Positions 17,521 through 27,873 of a stretch of 64,000 nt of DNA are shown here, piece after piece. Position 1 is the stretch's first letter. Each line of letters starts with the position of its first letter. The DNA comes from Leptolyngbya sp. KIOST-1. Its GTDB lineage: Bacteria > Cyanobacteriota > Cyanobacteriia > Phormidesmidales > Phormidesmidaceae. The translations under genes were made by a program, and so were the position numbers. The notes under the pieces are model-generated. The model was not told the origin of the DNA and did no database searches. It saw nothing but the letters and a program-made list of their open reading frames with translations. Where the stretch lies: the NCBI RefSeq assembly GCF_000763385.1, contig NZ_JQFA01000002.1:1240001-1304000 (forward strand), in the 5' to 3' direction.

Positions 17521-17773
17521 CTTCAACGCCATCCATGTAGGGTGCATTCGCGGCCTATCCCCCTGCGCGAAGGCCTGTCAACTCTGCCCTGGGGCCGCAA
17601 TGCACCCTTTCGGCAGCGAGAGTTTCACTGGAGAATAGCCGTCCCGGTTGTCCATGGGCAGCGAGCAAAGTCCGGCATCAGTAGGGTTGAAAGCTGACTA
17701 CGGCTGGGTTGCACTCCGCTCCACCCAGCCTACGATAACCCTGAGCCTGACTACGGTTCACAACCGGGGTAGC

Positions 17774-19117
17774 CTACTGAAATCGCTGGCAGAGCTGGCG
17801 AAAGTGCTCACCCCGCTGCTCAAAGTTGGGATACTGATCGAAGCTGGCGCAGGCCGGCGAGAGCAGCACAACGGCGGCATTGAGGGACGTCGCCACCGCC
17901 GCCCCTCGCTCCACAGCCCGATCCATGGTCTCAACGATTTCATAGTCGCTGTACCCGATCGCCTCCAGGCGCTGGGCAAACTGGGGGGCGGCATCGCCAA
18001 TCAGCAGCACGGTGGCGGCTCGGGCCTGAATAGAGGCCAGCCAGGCGGTGTCATCCCCCTGCTTGGCCTCGCCGCCTGCGATCAGCACGGCGGGGGACTT
18101 TACCGATCGCAAGCCGACCTCAGCAGCGTCGTAGTTGGTGGCCTTGGAGTCGTTGATGAAGTCGATGCCCTGCCAGGTGCAGATGTGCTCCAGCCGGTGA
18201 GGCACACCGGGGAAGTTGGCCACTCCAGCGGCGATCGCCTCGGCATCCAGCTCCGCCAGGCAGGCGGCGGTAACCGCTAGCAGCAGGTTTTGCTGGTTGT
18301 GGTCACCCACCATCCGCAGCGCGTCAACCCGTACGATTGGAATGGCCTCAAACTTGACCCAGCCGTCTTCGATGTAGGCACAGGGTCTGAGGGGTGCAAT
18401 GCCCCCCCTGCCGCCCACGCTAGTCCAGTAGGCGTTGGGAAATTCCTCCAGCAAGTGCTGGCGCAGGTAGGGGTCGTCGCCGTTGAACACCGCCAGCTCC
18501 GAGCGGTGCATCAGGGTCGCTTTGATCTGGGCGTAGTTGGTGACCGTGCCATGGCGCTGCAGGTGGTCGGGGGTCAGCGTGGTCCAGAGGCCAATCTGGG
18601 GCGAGAGGGTGGCAGAGGCTTCGATCTGGTAGCTGCTCAGCTCGGCGATGATCCAGTCCGGTACGGTGGGCTCCAGGGCCAGTTCGCAGGCAGCGTAGCC
18701 GATGTTGCCGCAGGCGATCGCGTTTAGTCCGGCGGCCTGAAAAATAGCGGCGGTGAGGGCTGTGGTGGTGGTTTTGCCGTTGGTGCCGGTGATGCCTACC
18801 CAGGGCCGGTCCTGGAGAAAGCGCCAGGCCAGCTCGGTTTCGCCAATCACCTCCAGGCCGTTGTCGCGGGCGGCCACCAGGGCGGGGCTATCCCAGGGCA
18901 CCCCAGGGCTGACCACCAGCAGGTTGGTGCGGCTGTCGGGCACAAAGCTGTAGTCGAGCAGCACCGTGATGCCGTCCTGGCTCAGGCGTGCCTGCTGGCT
19001 AATCAGGTCCCGGCTGGAGCCGCGATCGCTCAGCACCACCTGCCAGCCCTCCCGGTGCAGCAGCCGCGCCGCCGCCACCCCCGACTTCCCCAGACCAATC
19101 ACATGGGCATTTTTCAT
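17774..19117 (-). CDS. murD: UDP-N-acetylmuramoyl-L-alanine--D-glutamate ligase
   Basis: 447 residues from ATG 19117. MurD adds D-Glu to UDP-MurNAc-L-Ala in peptidoglycan synthesis, using ATP. Visible features: N-terminal Rossmann-like [17 protein letters not shown], the ATP loop [39 protein letters not shown], and [10 protein letters not shown]-terminal domain includes [12 protein letters not shown] and [19 protein letters not shown]. It follows glyS after 7 bp and is probably co-transcribed with it. Upstream codons of the frame overlap glyS and were not used. Confidence 0.96.
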   Translation of the reverse strand: MKNAHVIGLGKSGVAAARLLHREGWQVVLSDRGSSRDLISQQARLSQDGITVLLDYSFVPDSRTNLLVVSPGVPWDSPALVAARDNGLEVIGETELAWRFLQDRPWVGITGTNGKTTTTALTAAIFQAAGLNAIACGNIGYAACELALEPTVPDWIIAELSSYQIEASATLSPQIGLWTTLTPDHLQRHGTVTNYAQIKATLMHRSELAVFNGDDPYLRQHLLEEFPNAYWTSVGGRGGIAPLRPCAYIEDGWVKFEAIPIVRVDALRMVGDHNQQNLLLAVTAACLAELDAEAIAAGVANFPGVPHRLEHICTWQGIDFINDSKATNYDAAEVGLRSVKSPAVLIAGGEAKQGDDTAWLASIQARAATVLLIGDAAPQFAQRLEAIGYSDYEIVETMDRAVERGAAVATSLNAAVVLLSPACASFDQYPNFEQRGEHFRQLCQRFQ

Positions 19118-19124
19118 GGCGGCG

Positions 19125-21260
19125 TTATCCTTTGACGATCGCCCCAAAGTCGCCCAGTACCAGGGCGTGGTTGCGCAGCAGACCCAGCAGATTGAGTCGA
19201 TTTTGCCGCACCGCCGGCTCGTCGGCCATCACCAGCACGCTGTCCGGGCCGTCGAAGAAGCCGCTGACCACCGGGGCCACCTGCTCCAGACCAGCGACTA
19301 GCTGGTCGTAGTTGCGACTGGCCTGGGCGGCCTGGGTCTGGGGCACCAGGGCATTGAGGGCCGCCACAAAAGCCTGCTCAGACTTGGCCTCCAGCACCGC
19401 CGGATCGATCACGCCGCTGGGGTCGAGCACCTGGGTGTCGAGGCTGCCCTGGGCGGCCAGGCGGGTGGCCCGGTTCACGGTTTCGTACACCCGGTCCATG
19501 CGACCGCTGCGGCGCATGGCCTGCAAAAACAGGGCCCGATCTTTGACGTCCAGGGGATCGTCCAGGGCGCGCGCGCTCAGCACTGCATTCACCAGGTCAT
19601 AGTCAATACCGATCTCGTCCTGGAGCAGCGTTTGCACCCGCTGCAAAAAGAACTCCTGTAGCTGAGTCAACAGTGCCTCGGGAGCCTTGACCTGCAGGGA
19701 CGAATCCTGAACATAGTCGCCGACTATGGTAGCGAGCAGCCGGGCCAGGTTGAGGGGTAGCTCCGCCGCCCAGATGATATTCAGCACCGCGTTGGCGGCC
19801 CGCCGGAGGGCAAAGGGGTCGGAGGACCCGGTGGGCAGCTGGCCGGTGCTAAAAATTCCCACCAGCGTATCGAGGCGATCGGCAATGCCCACCACCTGGC
19901 CCACCAGGGTCTGGGGCAGGCTGTCCTGGGCCCCGCGCGGCAGGTAGTGCTCAAAAATGGCGGTGGCCACCGCCTCGGGTTCGCCGCTGTGGAGGGCGTA
20001 TTTTTGCCCCATCACCCCCTGTAGTTCCGGGAACTCGCCCACCATTTGGGTGACCAGGTCGGCCTTGCACAGGTAGGCGGCGCGGCGAATGTGCTGCCGG
20101 GGCTGGGCAGTCAGATTGAGCTGATCGCATACGTGGTCGGCCACCGCACCGATCCGCTTTACCTTGGCCGCCATCGAGCCCAGCTGTTCTTCAAAGGTGA
20201 CGGTTTCGAGCTTGGCGACGAAGGCATCGAGGGGCTGGGCGCGATCGGCGTCGAAGAAAAACTTGCCGTCGGACAGGCGAGCGCGAATCACCCGGGCATT
20301 GCCCTCGGCAATGAGGGCGTCTTTGCGCGGGTCACCGTTGGAGATGGTGACGAAGTAGGGCATCAGCGCCAGGTCGTCGGTGGGTTGCCTGAGGGGAAAG
20401 TAGCGCTGGTGGCTCTCCATCTCAATGATGGCTACCTCGGGCGGCAGCTCCAAAAACTCAGGGTCGAACTGGCCCACCACCGCCGTTGGCCACTCCACCA
20501 GGTTGGTGACCTCGTCCAGCAGCGCCGGAGACACCATCGCCACGGCCCCCACAGATTTGGCGGCCTCTTCCACCTGGCGCTCGATCAGGAGGCGGCGGGC
20601 GGCGGGGTCAATCTCCACACTGGCCTGGCGCAGGGTTTCGGCGTAGTCCTGGGCGCGGCGCAGGGTTACCGGGGCCGGGTGCAGCACCCGGTGCCCCTGG
20701 GACAGGCGATCGCTCACGCACACCATCGAGCCATTTTCTAACCTGATTGGCAACACGTTGCCGTCCAACAGCGTCACCAGCCAGCGAATGGGGCGTGGAA
20801 AGCGCAGGTCACCATCGCCCCAGCGCATGAACCGCTTGCCCTCCAGACTCAAAATCCACTGGGGAATCAGCTCGCTCAGGATATCGGTGGCCGCCCGCCC
20901 CGGAATGGCCTGATTGACAAAGACAAAGGCCCCTTTGTCGGTGTCGCGCACCTCCAGGTCCGTCACCTCCACCCCTCTGGATTTGGCGAAACCGAGGGCC
21001 GCCTGGGTGGGCTTGCCGTCCTTAAAGGCAGTCTGGGCCGGGGGGCCTTTGACCTCTTCGGTGCGATCGGGCTGGCGGGGGGGAAGCCCGTCTAGCAGCA
21101 GGGCCAACCGTCGGGGCGTGCCGTAGAACCGCACCGACTCTGGGGTTAGCGCCAGCTCAGCCAATTCGGTTGGAATGCGGGTTTGCCACTGGTGGAGGGC
21201 ATCGCTAACAAAACTGGCGGGCAGTTCTTCGGTGCCAACTTCCAGTAAAAATGTCGCCAT
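19125..21260 (-). CDS. glyS: Glycine--tRNA ligase beta subunit
   Basis: 711 residues from ATG 21260. This is the beta subunit of the alpha2beta2 bacterial glycyl-tRNA synthetase, which handles tRNA recognition. Diagnostic segments: [67 protein letters not shown] and the C-terminal anticodon-binding region near [15 protein letters not shown] promoter-like TACAAT (minus strand of 21298-21303) lies about 40 bp upstream, without a clear -35 box. The alpha subunit is not in the window. Extra upstream codons have no family similarity. Confidence 0.96.
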   Translation of the reverse strand: MATFLLEVGTEELPASFVSDALHQWQTRIPTELAELALTPESVRFYGTPRRLALLLDGLPPRQPDRTEEVKGPPAQTAFKDGKPTQAALGFAKSRGVEVTDLEVRDTDKGAFVFVNQAIPGRAATDILSELIPQWILSLEGKRFMRWGDGDLRFPRPIRWLVTLLDGNVLPIRLENGSMVCVSDRLSQGHRVLHPAPVTLRRAQDYAETLRQASVEIDPAARRLLIERQVEEAAKSVGAVAMVSPALLDEVTNLVEWPTAVVGQFDPEFLELPPEVAIIEMESHQRYFPLRQPTDDLALMPYFVTISNGDPRKDALIAEGNARVIRARLSDGKFFFDADRAQPLDAFVAKLETVTFEEQLGSMAAKVKRIGAVADHVCDQLNLTAQPRQHIRRAAYLCKADLVTQMVGEFPELQGVMGQKYALHSGEPEAVATAIFEHYLPRGAQDSLPQTLVGQVVGIADRLDTLVGIFSTGQLPTGSSDPFALRRAANAVLNIIWAAELPLNLARLLATIVGDYVQDSSLQVKAPEALLTQLQEFFLQRVQTLLQDEIGIDYDLVNAVLSARALDDPLDVKDRALFLQAMRRSGRMDRVYETVNRATRLAAQGSLDTQVLDPSGVIDPAVLEAKSEQAFVAALNALVPQTQAAQASRNYDQLVAGLEQVAPVVSGFFDGPDSVLVMADEPAVRQNRLNLLGLLRNHALVLGDFGAIVKG

Positions 21261-21384
21261 AGCGGTAGGTGGTGTCGTGGATGCCCCTGGGGGCGGTATT
21301 GTACATGGCTGCGGAAAACCGACCTTCACCAGCTTAGGGGTTTCATCCCCGCCGCTGGCCACGATTTTCAGCCTTCCCAGTCTA

Positions 21385-22650
21385 TCAAGCTTTTTGCCCT
21401 GGGCCGACGTATTGGTAGGTGGTCAAATAGCCATGTCCCTTGACCATCACCTGGCCCACCTCTTCGAAGGCGTAGCGGTGTTTAAGGCGATCGTAAGTGG
21501 CCTCAGTGATTTGAATCTTGCCCGGCACTCCGCAGGACTCCATGCGGCTGGCAATGTTCACGGCATCGCCCCAGAGGTCGTAGCTAAACTTTTTAATGCC
21601 AATCACCCCAGCCACCACCGGGCCGGTGTTGATGCCGATGCGGAGCTGAAACTCCTGGCCGTCGTTGCGGGTGATGTGGGCGGCCGCCGCCTGCATGGCC
21701 AGGGCCATTTCCATCACGATTTCGGCGTGGTCGAGGCGGGGAAGGGGCAGGCCGCCCACCACCATGTAGGCGTCGCCAATGGTTTTAATTTTTTCGAGCT
21801 GGTACTGTTCCGCCAGGCGATCAAAGGCCGAGAAAATTTGGTTGAGCCAGTTGACCAGCTCCAGGGGGCTGATCTGGGCCGCCAGAGGAGTGAAGTTGAC
21901 GATGTCGGCAAACAGGATGGTGACATCGTCAAAGCGCTCTGCCAGCGACCCCTCTAGCTGCTTGAGCTTGTCCACCACAGCCCGCGGCAAGATGTTGAGC
22001 AACAGCTGTTCAGACTTTTGCTGCTCCAGGCGGAGCGCCTGCTGGGCCTGCTCGCGCTCCTGCATTTCCTGCTGCAGCTGCTGGTTCTGGGCCTTGAGCA
22101 GCTGGGCCTGGCGGCGCAGCGCCTTTTGCAGGTCGGTCAGCAAATTGGTGGCGCTGCCCGCCGAGACCGCCCGCTGGGCTTGCTGGCGCAGTCGCCGCTG
22201 GAGCCGGTGGGTGGCTACCTGAGCTTTGATGCGGGCAGCGACCTCCTCTACCCACAGGGACTGATCGATGTAGTCGACCACGCCAAACTCAAAGGCCCGC
22301 AGCCGCCGGGCCAGAGCCTGGTCCTGGCCGACCACGGCTACGGCCACCTGGCGGGTTTGGGGCCGCTTTTTGAGCCGGTGACACAGCCGCATGGCGGCGG
22401 TATCGAACTGGTCAACCGCCAGCACAATCAGATCGGGCGGATCGGCCTCGACGGCGGCAATGGTGTCGTCTTCGCCACTGGCCTGGCGCACTTCGTAGCC
22501 CGTCGCCCGCAGCATATCCAGCAGGGCCGCCAGGGGCCCCAGGGTGCTATCGGCCACTGGAGCCACTAAGATTGCGCCGGAACTTGCGCCGGAACTTGCG
22601 CCGGAACCTGCGCCGGAGGATGGGCCTGAATCTGGCGAAGCATTGGTCAT
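21385..22650 (-). CDS. Class III adenylate cyclase with degenerate receiver domain
   Basis: About 421 residues from ATG 22650. The N terminus has a Gly/Ser/Ala-rich repeat ([10 protein letters not shown]) from a 12-bp tandem repeat. Residues about 25-150 look like a response regulator receiver, but the phosphorylatable Asp is Ala (PDLIVLAV), the acidic pair is lost and the conserved Lys is Gln. A coiled coil follows, then a cyclase domain with [13 protein letters not shown] (metal Asp), [14 protein letters not shown] and [14 protein letters not shown] (Lys/Asp for adenine; Asn/Arg catalytic). Predicted to make cAMP, regulated by non-phosphorylated interaction. Confidence 0.87.
   Translation of the reverse strand: MTNASPDSGPSSGAGSGASSGASSGAILVAPVADSTLGPLAALLDMLRATGYEVRQASGEDDTIAAVEADPPDLIVLAVDQFDTAAMRLCHRLKKRPQTRQVAVAVVGQDQALARRLRAFEFGVVDYIDQSLWVEEVAARIKAQVATHRLQRRLRQQAQRAVSAGSATNLLTDLQKALRRQAQLLKAQNQQLQQEMQEREQAQQALRLEQQKSEQLLLNILPRAVVDKLKQLEGSLAERFDDVTILFADIVNFTPLAAQISPLELVNWLNQIFSAFDRLAEQYQLEKIKTIGDAYMVVGGLPLPRLDHAEIVMEMALAMQAAAAHITRNDGQEFQLRIGINTGPVVAGVIGIKKFSYDLWGDAVNIASRMESCGVPGKIQITEATYDRLKHRYAFEEVGQVMVKGHGYLTTYQYVGPGQKA
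22573..22620. repeat. 12-bp tandem repeat in the cyclase gene
   Basis: The unit CTTGCGCCGGAA and close variants repeat about four times in tandem within the 5' end of the cyclase gene, giving the GASS-type residue repeat. Copy number may vary between strains. Confidence 0.75.
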
Positions 22651-23001
22651 GGAACCCTGGAGCAGAGATAACAGTCTCCCTTGCGATCGCGCTGGCCGGA
22701 GACACAGTCCAGTCGCTGTCGATGACACCCTACGATCGCCCCCGTGGCCCAGGCAGCACCAGCATGGCAGCCGTTATTACCGGTTCTCTCGGGGGGCACC
22801 GTGCCTCAGTTATAGCGTTCCCTCAGCCGTTCATGATTGAATCGGGACAAACCAGGGCGATTCCCCGTAGGGAACACTGCGCGATCGCATTAATCAGTAG
22901 CATAGTTTTTGGCGGTCATGCCAGGTCCAGCGTGGGAGCTGATCTGGGATGGAGCTATTGCCGGGGATGTGCAGTGCGAGTGGGGACAAGAGTTGGGATC
23001 T

Positions 23002-23907
23002 ATGGCAGGGCGTGAAAATCCGTTTCTGGCCCTCAAGGCCAGGCAGGTGGTAGTGATGTTCTTCATGATTTCGGCGGGCCTGGCCCTGGTGTTTAGCACC
23101 CTGGGCACGCTGGAACTGCTGCCCCTACAGGGGGATGACCCGATCCTGGCCCCCATTCTCTACAGCCTGATTTTTGTGGGCCTGTGTGGGGCAATTCTGC
23201 TGACCTCGCGGCGATCGCCCCTGCGGCTGGCGGCTCTGCTGGGGCCAATTCCCCGCCATCTGGCCTGGATGCAGTTGCTGTGGCTGGTTTTGGGCCTGTT
23301 TTTGTTTTCGCTGGGGGCGTTTCAGGTGTCCTACCTGGGGCTGTCGGTGGTGGCTCCAGGGCTGGTCGAGGCGACCCTGCGCCAGTCGCTGCTGCTGTCC
23401 GTTGACCAAGCCACGGCACCCGGCCTCTACAACGGGCTGATGCTGTTTTCGGTGCTGGTGGTGGCCCCCATCACCGAAGAGTTTATCTTTCGCGGCGTGC
23501 TGCTGCATCGCTGGGGGCTGAAGTGGGGCGTGCGACCGGCCATTTTGCTGACGTCGATTTTGTTTGGGGTGCTGCACTCCAACCTGATCGGGCTATTTGT
23601 GTTTGGGGTGGTCATGTCGCTGCTGTACCTGAGCACGCGATCGCTGCTGGTGCCCATGGTGGCCCACGCCCTCAACAATGCGATCGCCTCAGGGGTTGAG
23701 TTTTTGGCCACTCAGCCCAGCGCCAACGCCATCGACACCCTGGCCGAGTTTCGGGCGGGTTGGTGGTTGGGAGTGGTGTGCTTGCTGGTGTCGGCCCCCT
23801 GGGTGCTGCGCTACGTGGTCTACCACTGGCCCGATCGCCAGGCGCTGATGCCCTACTTTGCCAACCAGGGCATCAGTCAGGGAATCGAGCCAGACGGTCG
23901 CCCCTAG
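23002..23907 (+). CDS. CPBP-family intramembrane metalloprotease
   Basis: 301 residues from ATG 23002, with about eight hydrophobic segments. The CPBP motif EEFIFRGVLLHR supplies the Glu-Glu and Arg, ILFGVLHSN the first His, and MVAHALNNAIA the second. Family members (CAAX prenyl protease-like) cleave membrane proteins or modify peptides. Thirty further upstream codons (from 22909) show no membrane-protein similarity and were excluded. No neighbouring substrate gene is evident. Confidence 0.9.
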   Translation: MAGRENPFLALKARQVVVMFFMISAGLALVFSTLGTLELLPLQGDDPILAPILYSLIFVGLCGAILLTSRRSPLRLAALLGPIPRHLAWMQLLWLVLGLFLFSLGAFQVSYLGLSVVAPGLVEATLRQSLLLSVDQATAPGLYNGLMLFSVLVVAPITEEFIFRGVLLHRWGLKWGVRPAILLTSILFGVLHSNLIGLFVFGVVMSLLYLSTRSLLVPMVAHALNNAIASGVEFLATQPSANAIDTLAEFRAGWWLGVVCLLVSAPWVLRYVVYHWPDRQALMPYFANQGISQGIEPDGRP

Positions 23908-24009
23908 AGTATTCCATTTAAATAAACGTCCCCTTTGGGAGCGCCAACTCGGCCGGTTGGACCTGTTGCCACTAAACCCTGGATGAGTCTTGAGCCGGAA
24001 CACGCTTAC

Positions 24010-24097
24010 AGCGATGGCCATTGCGCTTAGGACATTGGCCTCTTCCGAAGGCAAAAACTGGGGCGGCGCAATGGCGGATAGCCATCGCTTCAGCAGC
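24010..24097 (-). repeat. MITE-like dispersed repeat, copy 2
   Basis: Reverse-complement counterpart of 17433-17520. The arms GCGATGGCCAT and ATAGCCATCGCTT flank the body. It has small indels and substitutions relative to copy 1. Confidence 0.7.
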
Positions 24098-24338
24098 ATG
24101 GATCGTGTCCTAACAGTTCTGGCGATGGCTATAGCTTGAGTAATCCCACCGAACTTCACGCTGCCAGCCCCGGCTAGAATTCTGGCCGGATTCCGTATTT
24201 CTCTGGACGCCATCAGGCTTTAAACCGAAGAGAATAAATTTAATTCTGAAGAACGCAGCAGGTCAGTTCGGCGGCTCACTTGGGGGCATTTGAACCTGAG
24301 AGCTGGTCTGTTTGAAAACGCGTCCTTACAGGTAAATG

Positions 24339-24374
24339 TGTCTGATCCCAGGGGGCTTTCAGGGGTCAGACACT
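24339..24374. terminator. Hairpin with GTGTCTGATCCC arms
   Basis: GTGTCTGATCCC pairs with GGGGTCAGACAC around an 11-13 base loop, giving a nearly perfect 12-bp stem followed by TTTTATTTTAAA on the plus strand. It may be an intrinsic terminator or another repeat relic. Confidence 0.4.
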
Positions 24375-24552
24375 TTTATTTTAAAGGTGGCTCATGGTCG
24401 CGCAACGCCGCCATGCATCACCCGGTTGTGTGGTCCCATGTCACGGTCCTTCTCCTTTGGGAGGAGGACTTTGACGATCTGGGCGGGACCAATCCCAGGC
24501 CGGGCGCTGCTGAGATTGAGTAAGGAATCTGTAAACTTGACATCCTTATCAT

Positions 24553-24625
24553 CGCCCCCTAAGTCCCCCAATTCTGGGGGACTTTGAAAGTTCGACTCCC
24601 CCCAGAATTGGGGGGCTGGGGGGAC
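24553..24625. repeat. CCCCC(T/A)AA(G/A)TCCC palindromic repeat, copy 1
   Basis: GCCCCCTAAGTCCCCCAATT at one end pairs with AATTGGGGGGCTGGGGGGAC at the other; the centre reads GGGACTTTGAAAGT. A related, more diverged copy is at 38145-38215. The element type is common in filamentous cyanobacteria. Confidence 0.7.
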
Positions 24626-24741
24626 ATATCAGGCCTGCATTCAGCGATGCCCGGTCTCCGCTCCTGCTTTTTGGCGCGGACGTGGTGTGGCCAGCGGTAG
24701 AAAGCTTTGGCCAGAATGGATGACAGGTCCTACAGTGGGCT

Positions 24742-26235
24742 ATGGACAACCCTGCCCACCGCCGCCTACCGTCCTGGAGTTTGCCCTTGCCTAAGCTCAA
24801 CCGTGCCCAGCCGCCCCTGGGCTTCATTCCTCCCCGCTACAAGCCCTGGATCGTGCAGGCCTGCTATGTGGCGCTGCCCCTAATCCTGCGGCTGCGGCTG
24901 CGGCCCTGGCTGCCGGCGGGCATTTGGCCGGTGACCTGCACCAACCCGGAGGTTCTGGCGCAGGGGTTTCACCAGTTTCAGGCGGGCAAAATTCGGCTGT
25001 TGCTGGCCTTTCGCCACAGCCAGGTCGATGACCCCATCTGCCTGTCGTACCTGTTTTCACGACTGGTGCCCCGGGCCGCCCGCCAGCAGGGCTTTCGCCT
25101 CCAGCGCCCGCTGCACAGTTTCTTTATGTACGACCGGGGCATGCCGCTGTGGGCCGGTCGGTGGCTGGGTTGGTTTTTTGCCGCGATCGGGGGTATTCCG
25201 GTGCACAGGGGCCGTCGGCTCGACCTCAAGGCGCTCAAGGCGGTGCGCGAGCAGATCATGACCGCCCCGCTGCCCGTCACCATTGCCCCGGAGGGGGCGA
25301 CCAACGGCCACGGCGAAGTGATCAGCGACCTGGAGCCGGGAACGGCACAGCTGGCCTTTTGGGCGGTCGAAGACTTGCAAAAAGCAGGCCGCCCCGAGCA
25401 GGTGCTGCTGCTGCCGGTGGGCCTACGCTACATCTACCCTCGCCCCGACTGGGCTGCCCTCAACCGGCTGCTAGCTCAGCTGGAGGCCGACTGCGGCCTG
25501 GCGGTGCAGTCGTTTAGCGACCCGGCGGCGATCGCCCCCGAGGCCTACTACCCCCGCCTGCTGGGGCTGGGCCAGCACCTGCTGAGCCGCCTGGAGCAGT
25601 TCTACCAGCGGTTCTATGGGCTGCCTCCCGCTCCCCCGGCTCCAGATCCGGCCTCTCCAGAAGCCGCCACACCAGATCCCTCAGCCGATCTGGGCCAGCG
25701 GTTAAGCCATCTGCTGGACGGAGCCCTGGCGGTGGGGGAACGGTTTTTTGCCCTGCCCAGCACCGGCAGCCTGGTGACCCGCTGCCGTCGCCTGGAAGAG
25801 GCGGGCTGGAGCTATATCTACCGCGAAGACATTGCCGATCTAGATCAACTCTCGCCCTTCGATCGCGGCCTGGCCGACTGGGTGGCGGCGGCGGCGACGT
25901 TGCAAATGCAGCACATGCGCCTGGCGGAGAGCTTTGTGGCGGTGTCGGGCCACTACGTGAGAGATAAGCCCAGCTTTGAGCGTTTTGCCGAAACCACCCT
26001 GATTCTGTTTGATCTGGTGGAGCGGGTAAAGGGGACACGGGTGCCCAAACGTCCCCAACTGGGGACGCGCCAGGCGGTGATTCGCCTGGGTGAGCCGATC
26101 AACATCAATGATCGCTGGTCGGACTACGCCCAATCGCGGCGCTCGGCTAAGGCGGCGGTCGCTCGGCTCACCCATGACATTCAAACGGCCCTGGAGGATC
26201 TGATTGAGGCGGGGGAGGAGACGGTTACACCGTGA
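24742..26235 (+). CDS. PlsC-like acyltransferase
   Basis: 497 residues. Residues about 85-260 carry acyltransferase motifs: AFRHSQVDDP (HX4D catalytic pair), GGIPVHRGRR, and TIAPEGATNGHGE. The family acylates glycerol-3-phosphate or lysophosphatidate. The protein is longer than a minimal PlsC; the added C-terminal half (helical, with SLVTRCRRLEEAGWSYIYRED) resembles other long cyanobacterial members. Substrate unknown. The frame begins at ATG 24742 after a gene-free stretch; the SDR gene follows 9 bp after the stop and is probably in the same operon. Confidence 0.85.
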   Translation: MDNPAHRRLPSWSLPLPKLNRAQPPLGFIPPRYKPWIVQACYVALPLILRLRLRPWLPAGIWPVTCTNPEVLAQGFHQFQAGKIRLLLAFRHSQVDDPICLSYLFSRLVPRAARQQGFRLQRPLHSFFMYDRGMPLWAGRWLGWFFAAIGGIPVHRGRRLDLKALKAVREQIMTAPLPVTIAPEGATNGHGEVISDLEPGTAQLAFWAVEDLQKAGRPEQVLLLPVGLRYIYPRPDWAALNRLLAQLEADCGLAVQSFSDPAAIAPEAYYPRLLGLGQHLLSRLEQFYQRFYGLPPAPPAPDPASPEAATPDPSADLGQRLSHLLDGALAVGERFFALPSTGSLVTRCRRLEEAGWSYIYREDIADLDQLSPFDRGLADWVAAAATLQMQHMRLAESFVAVSGHYVRDKPSFERFAETTLILFDLVERVKGTRVPKRPQLGTRQAVIRLGEPININDRWSDYAQSRRSAKAAVARLTHDIQTALEDLIEAGEETVTP

Positions 26236-26244
26236 TCCAACCCC

Positions 26245-27093
26245 ATGCTGGGGCTGCCCGCCATCGGTTCGGCCACGATCCGCCGCCATTGCCAACCATT
26301 CGCTGTCGTTGACCGGGGGAACCCCTTGACTACCCTTTCCACAGAGACGCGCCAAACTGCCCTGGTGGTGGGCGCCAGTCGAGGCATTGGCCTGGGCTTT
26401 GTGCAACACCTACTGAGCGACGATCGCTTTGGGACAGTGTACGGCACCTACCGCCGCCCCGAGGCGGCCCGGGAATTGCTGGCGCTGGCGGAGCGATTTC
26501 CCCAGCTGCGCTGCCTGCCGATGGAGGTGACGGCGGAGGAGACTATGGCCGGGGCGATCGCCGCCATTCAGGCCCGGACGCCGCAGCTGCACCGGGCGGT
26601 GTACTGCGTTGGGGTGCTCCACGACGGCGACTTTCAGCCCGAGAAAAGCCTGCGGCAGATCAGCAGCGAAAACCTGGTGCGATCGTTTCAAACCAATGCG
26701 GTGGGGGCCGTGCTGCTGGCCAAGCACCTGCTGCCCCTGCTAAAGCACGATCAGCCCAGCGTTTTTGCCGCTATTTCGGCCCGGGTGGGCAGCATTGGCG
26801 ACAACCGGCTGGGGGGCTGGTACGGCTACCGGGCCTCGAAGGCGGCACTGAATATGCTGATCAAAACGGCGGCGCTGGAGTACGCTCGCCGTAGCCCCAA
26901 CACCACTCTGGCCCTGCTGCACCCCGGCACCACCGATACTCGGCTGTCAGAGCCCTTTCAGCGGGGGGTGCCGCCAGAGAAGCTGTTCCCGGTAGAGCGC
27001 ACGGTGGCGCAGCTGATGGCGGTGATGGACGGCCTCGGCCCCGCCGACAGCGGCAATTTTTTTAGCTGGGATGGCACCCGGCTGCCCTGGTAG
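26245..27093 (+). CDS. Short-chain dehydrogenase/reductase
   Basis: 282 residues from ATG 26245, or 255 from TTG 26326 (preceded by GGGGGA, and where family similarity begins: TALVVGASRGIG). Cofactor motif GASRGIG and active-site YGYRASK are present, with AISARVGS supplying the Ser strand. It resembles CsgA/C-factor-type SDRs that use NAD(P)H on unidentified substrates. Close downstream of the acyltransferase, suggesting a lipid-related operon (inference). Confidence 0.87.
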   Translation: MLGLPAIGSATIRRHCQPFAVVDRGNPLTTLSTETRQTALVVGASRGIGLGFVQHLLSDDRFGTVYGTYRRPEAARELLALAERFPQLRCLPMEVTAEETMAGAIAAIQARTPQLHRAVYCVGVLHDGDFQPEKSLRQISSENLVRSFQTNAVGAVLLAKHLLPLLKHDQPSVFAAISARVGSIGDNRLGGWYGYRASKAALNMLIKTAALEYARRSPNTTLALLHPGTTDTRLSEPFQRGVPPEKLFPVERTVAQLMAVMDGLGPADSGNFFSWDGTRLPW

Positions 27094-27202
27094 GGCCAAT
27101 TTTGGATTTGAGACTGGCGAGTTTGGGGTTGTTGCCGGGTGGCCCTGGGGCTATTCTTAGGCCAAGGATTGACTGGCCCACAGCATCGGTGAGGGAAGCG
27201 GG

Positions 27203-27811
27203 ATGGAGGCGAGCATGATGGATTGGCAGCTGCTGGAGAGCATTGGCCTGGGGCTGGGCCTGGGGGTGGCCGCCGGTTTTCGGGTGGTGGTGCCCTTTTG
27301 GGTGCTCAGTGCCGCCGCCCTGTTTGGCCACCTTGAGCTGGTCGACAACCTCAGCTGGCTGGGCAGTAGCTCAGCGTTTATTGGCCTTTCCATTGCCCTG
27401 GTGGTTGAGATTGCGGCTTACAGCGTGCCCTGGCTGGACAACGCGATCGATACTGTGGCCCTGCCCGTGGCGGCGGTGGCCGGTACGCTGCTGATGGCGA
27501 TCGCCACCAACCAGCTCGACCCCTTTGCCCAGTGGAGTGTGGCCGTTGTGGCCGGGGGCGGGGCCGCCGCCACGGTGAAGGGGCTCAACGGCCTGACGCG
27601 CTTTGTCTCTACGGCAACCACGGGCGGCGCAACCAACCTGATTTTGGCCGGGGTAGAACTGGTGGGGGCGATCGCCATTTCAATCTTTGCCCTGGTAGCC
27701 CCGATTGTGATGTTTGTGGTGGTGCTGGCATTCTTCATTCTGCTGGTGCGCTTTGCCATCAAAGCCTTTTACCGCAGCAAGAAGGCGACTCCAGACACAG
27801 AGGCAGAGTAA
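27203..27811 (+). CDS. DUF4126 membrane protein
   Basis: 202 residues with five or six hydrophobic stretches. DUF4126 features: GLGLGLGVAAGFRVVVPFW, a second block SVPWLDNAIDTVALPVAAVA, and a glycine-rich loop VVAGGGAAATVKG. No enzymatic residues recognised. Alternative ATG starts occur 12-15 bp downstream (MMDWQLL). Confidence 0.85.
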   Translation: MEASMMDWQLLESIGLGLGLGVAAGFRVVVPFWVLSAAALFGHLELVDNLSWLGSSSAFIGLSIALVVEIAAYSVPWLDNAIDTVALPVAAVAGTLLMAIATNQLDPFAQWSVAVVAGGGAAATVKGLNGLTRFVSTATTGGATNLILAGVELVGAIAISIFALVAPIVMFVVVLAFFILLVRFAIKAFYRSKKATPDTEAE

Positions 27812-27873
27812 ACAACCGGTGGAATAGTCCCCTGCCCTGTCAGCCCAGCCGGGGGATCGCTGAACGGGTTCAA

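Larger units (their letters stand above)
17198..17773. other. Gene-free stretch filled with palindromic repeats
   Basis: No gene is supported. At least four different small palindromic repeats lie here in a row: near 17328-17390 (CCCCGATTC arms around a GGGGCATGGCATGC palindrome), 17433-17520 (MITE-like copy listed separately), 17537-17613 (GGTGCATT arms) and 17698-17735 (GGCTGGGT arms). Confidence 0.65.
23908..24741. other. 834-bp region with dispersed repeats
   Basis: No gene is supported. It holds the second MITE-like copy (24010-24097), a strong hairpin (24339-24374), and the CCCCCTAAGTCCCCC palindromic repeat (24553-24625). It separates the CPBP protease from the acyltransferase gene. 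Confidence 0.6.

Noticed and set aside
23689-24213. A 174-codon minus-strand frame spanning the end of the CPBP gene and the MITE-like copy
   Set aside because: Part of it is the repeat and part is antisense to the CPBP protease gene; no domain.
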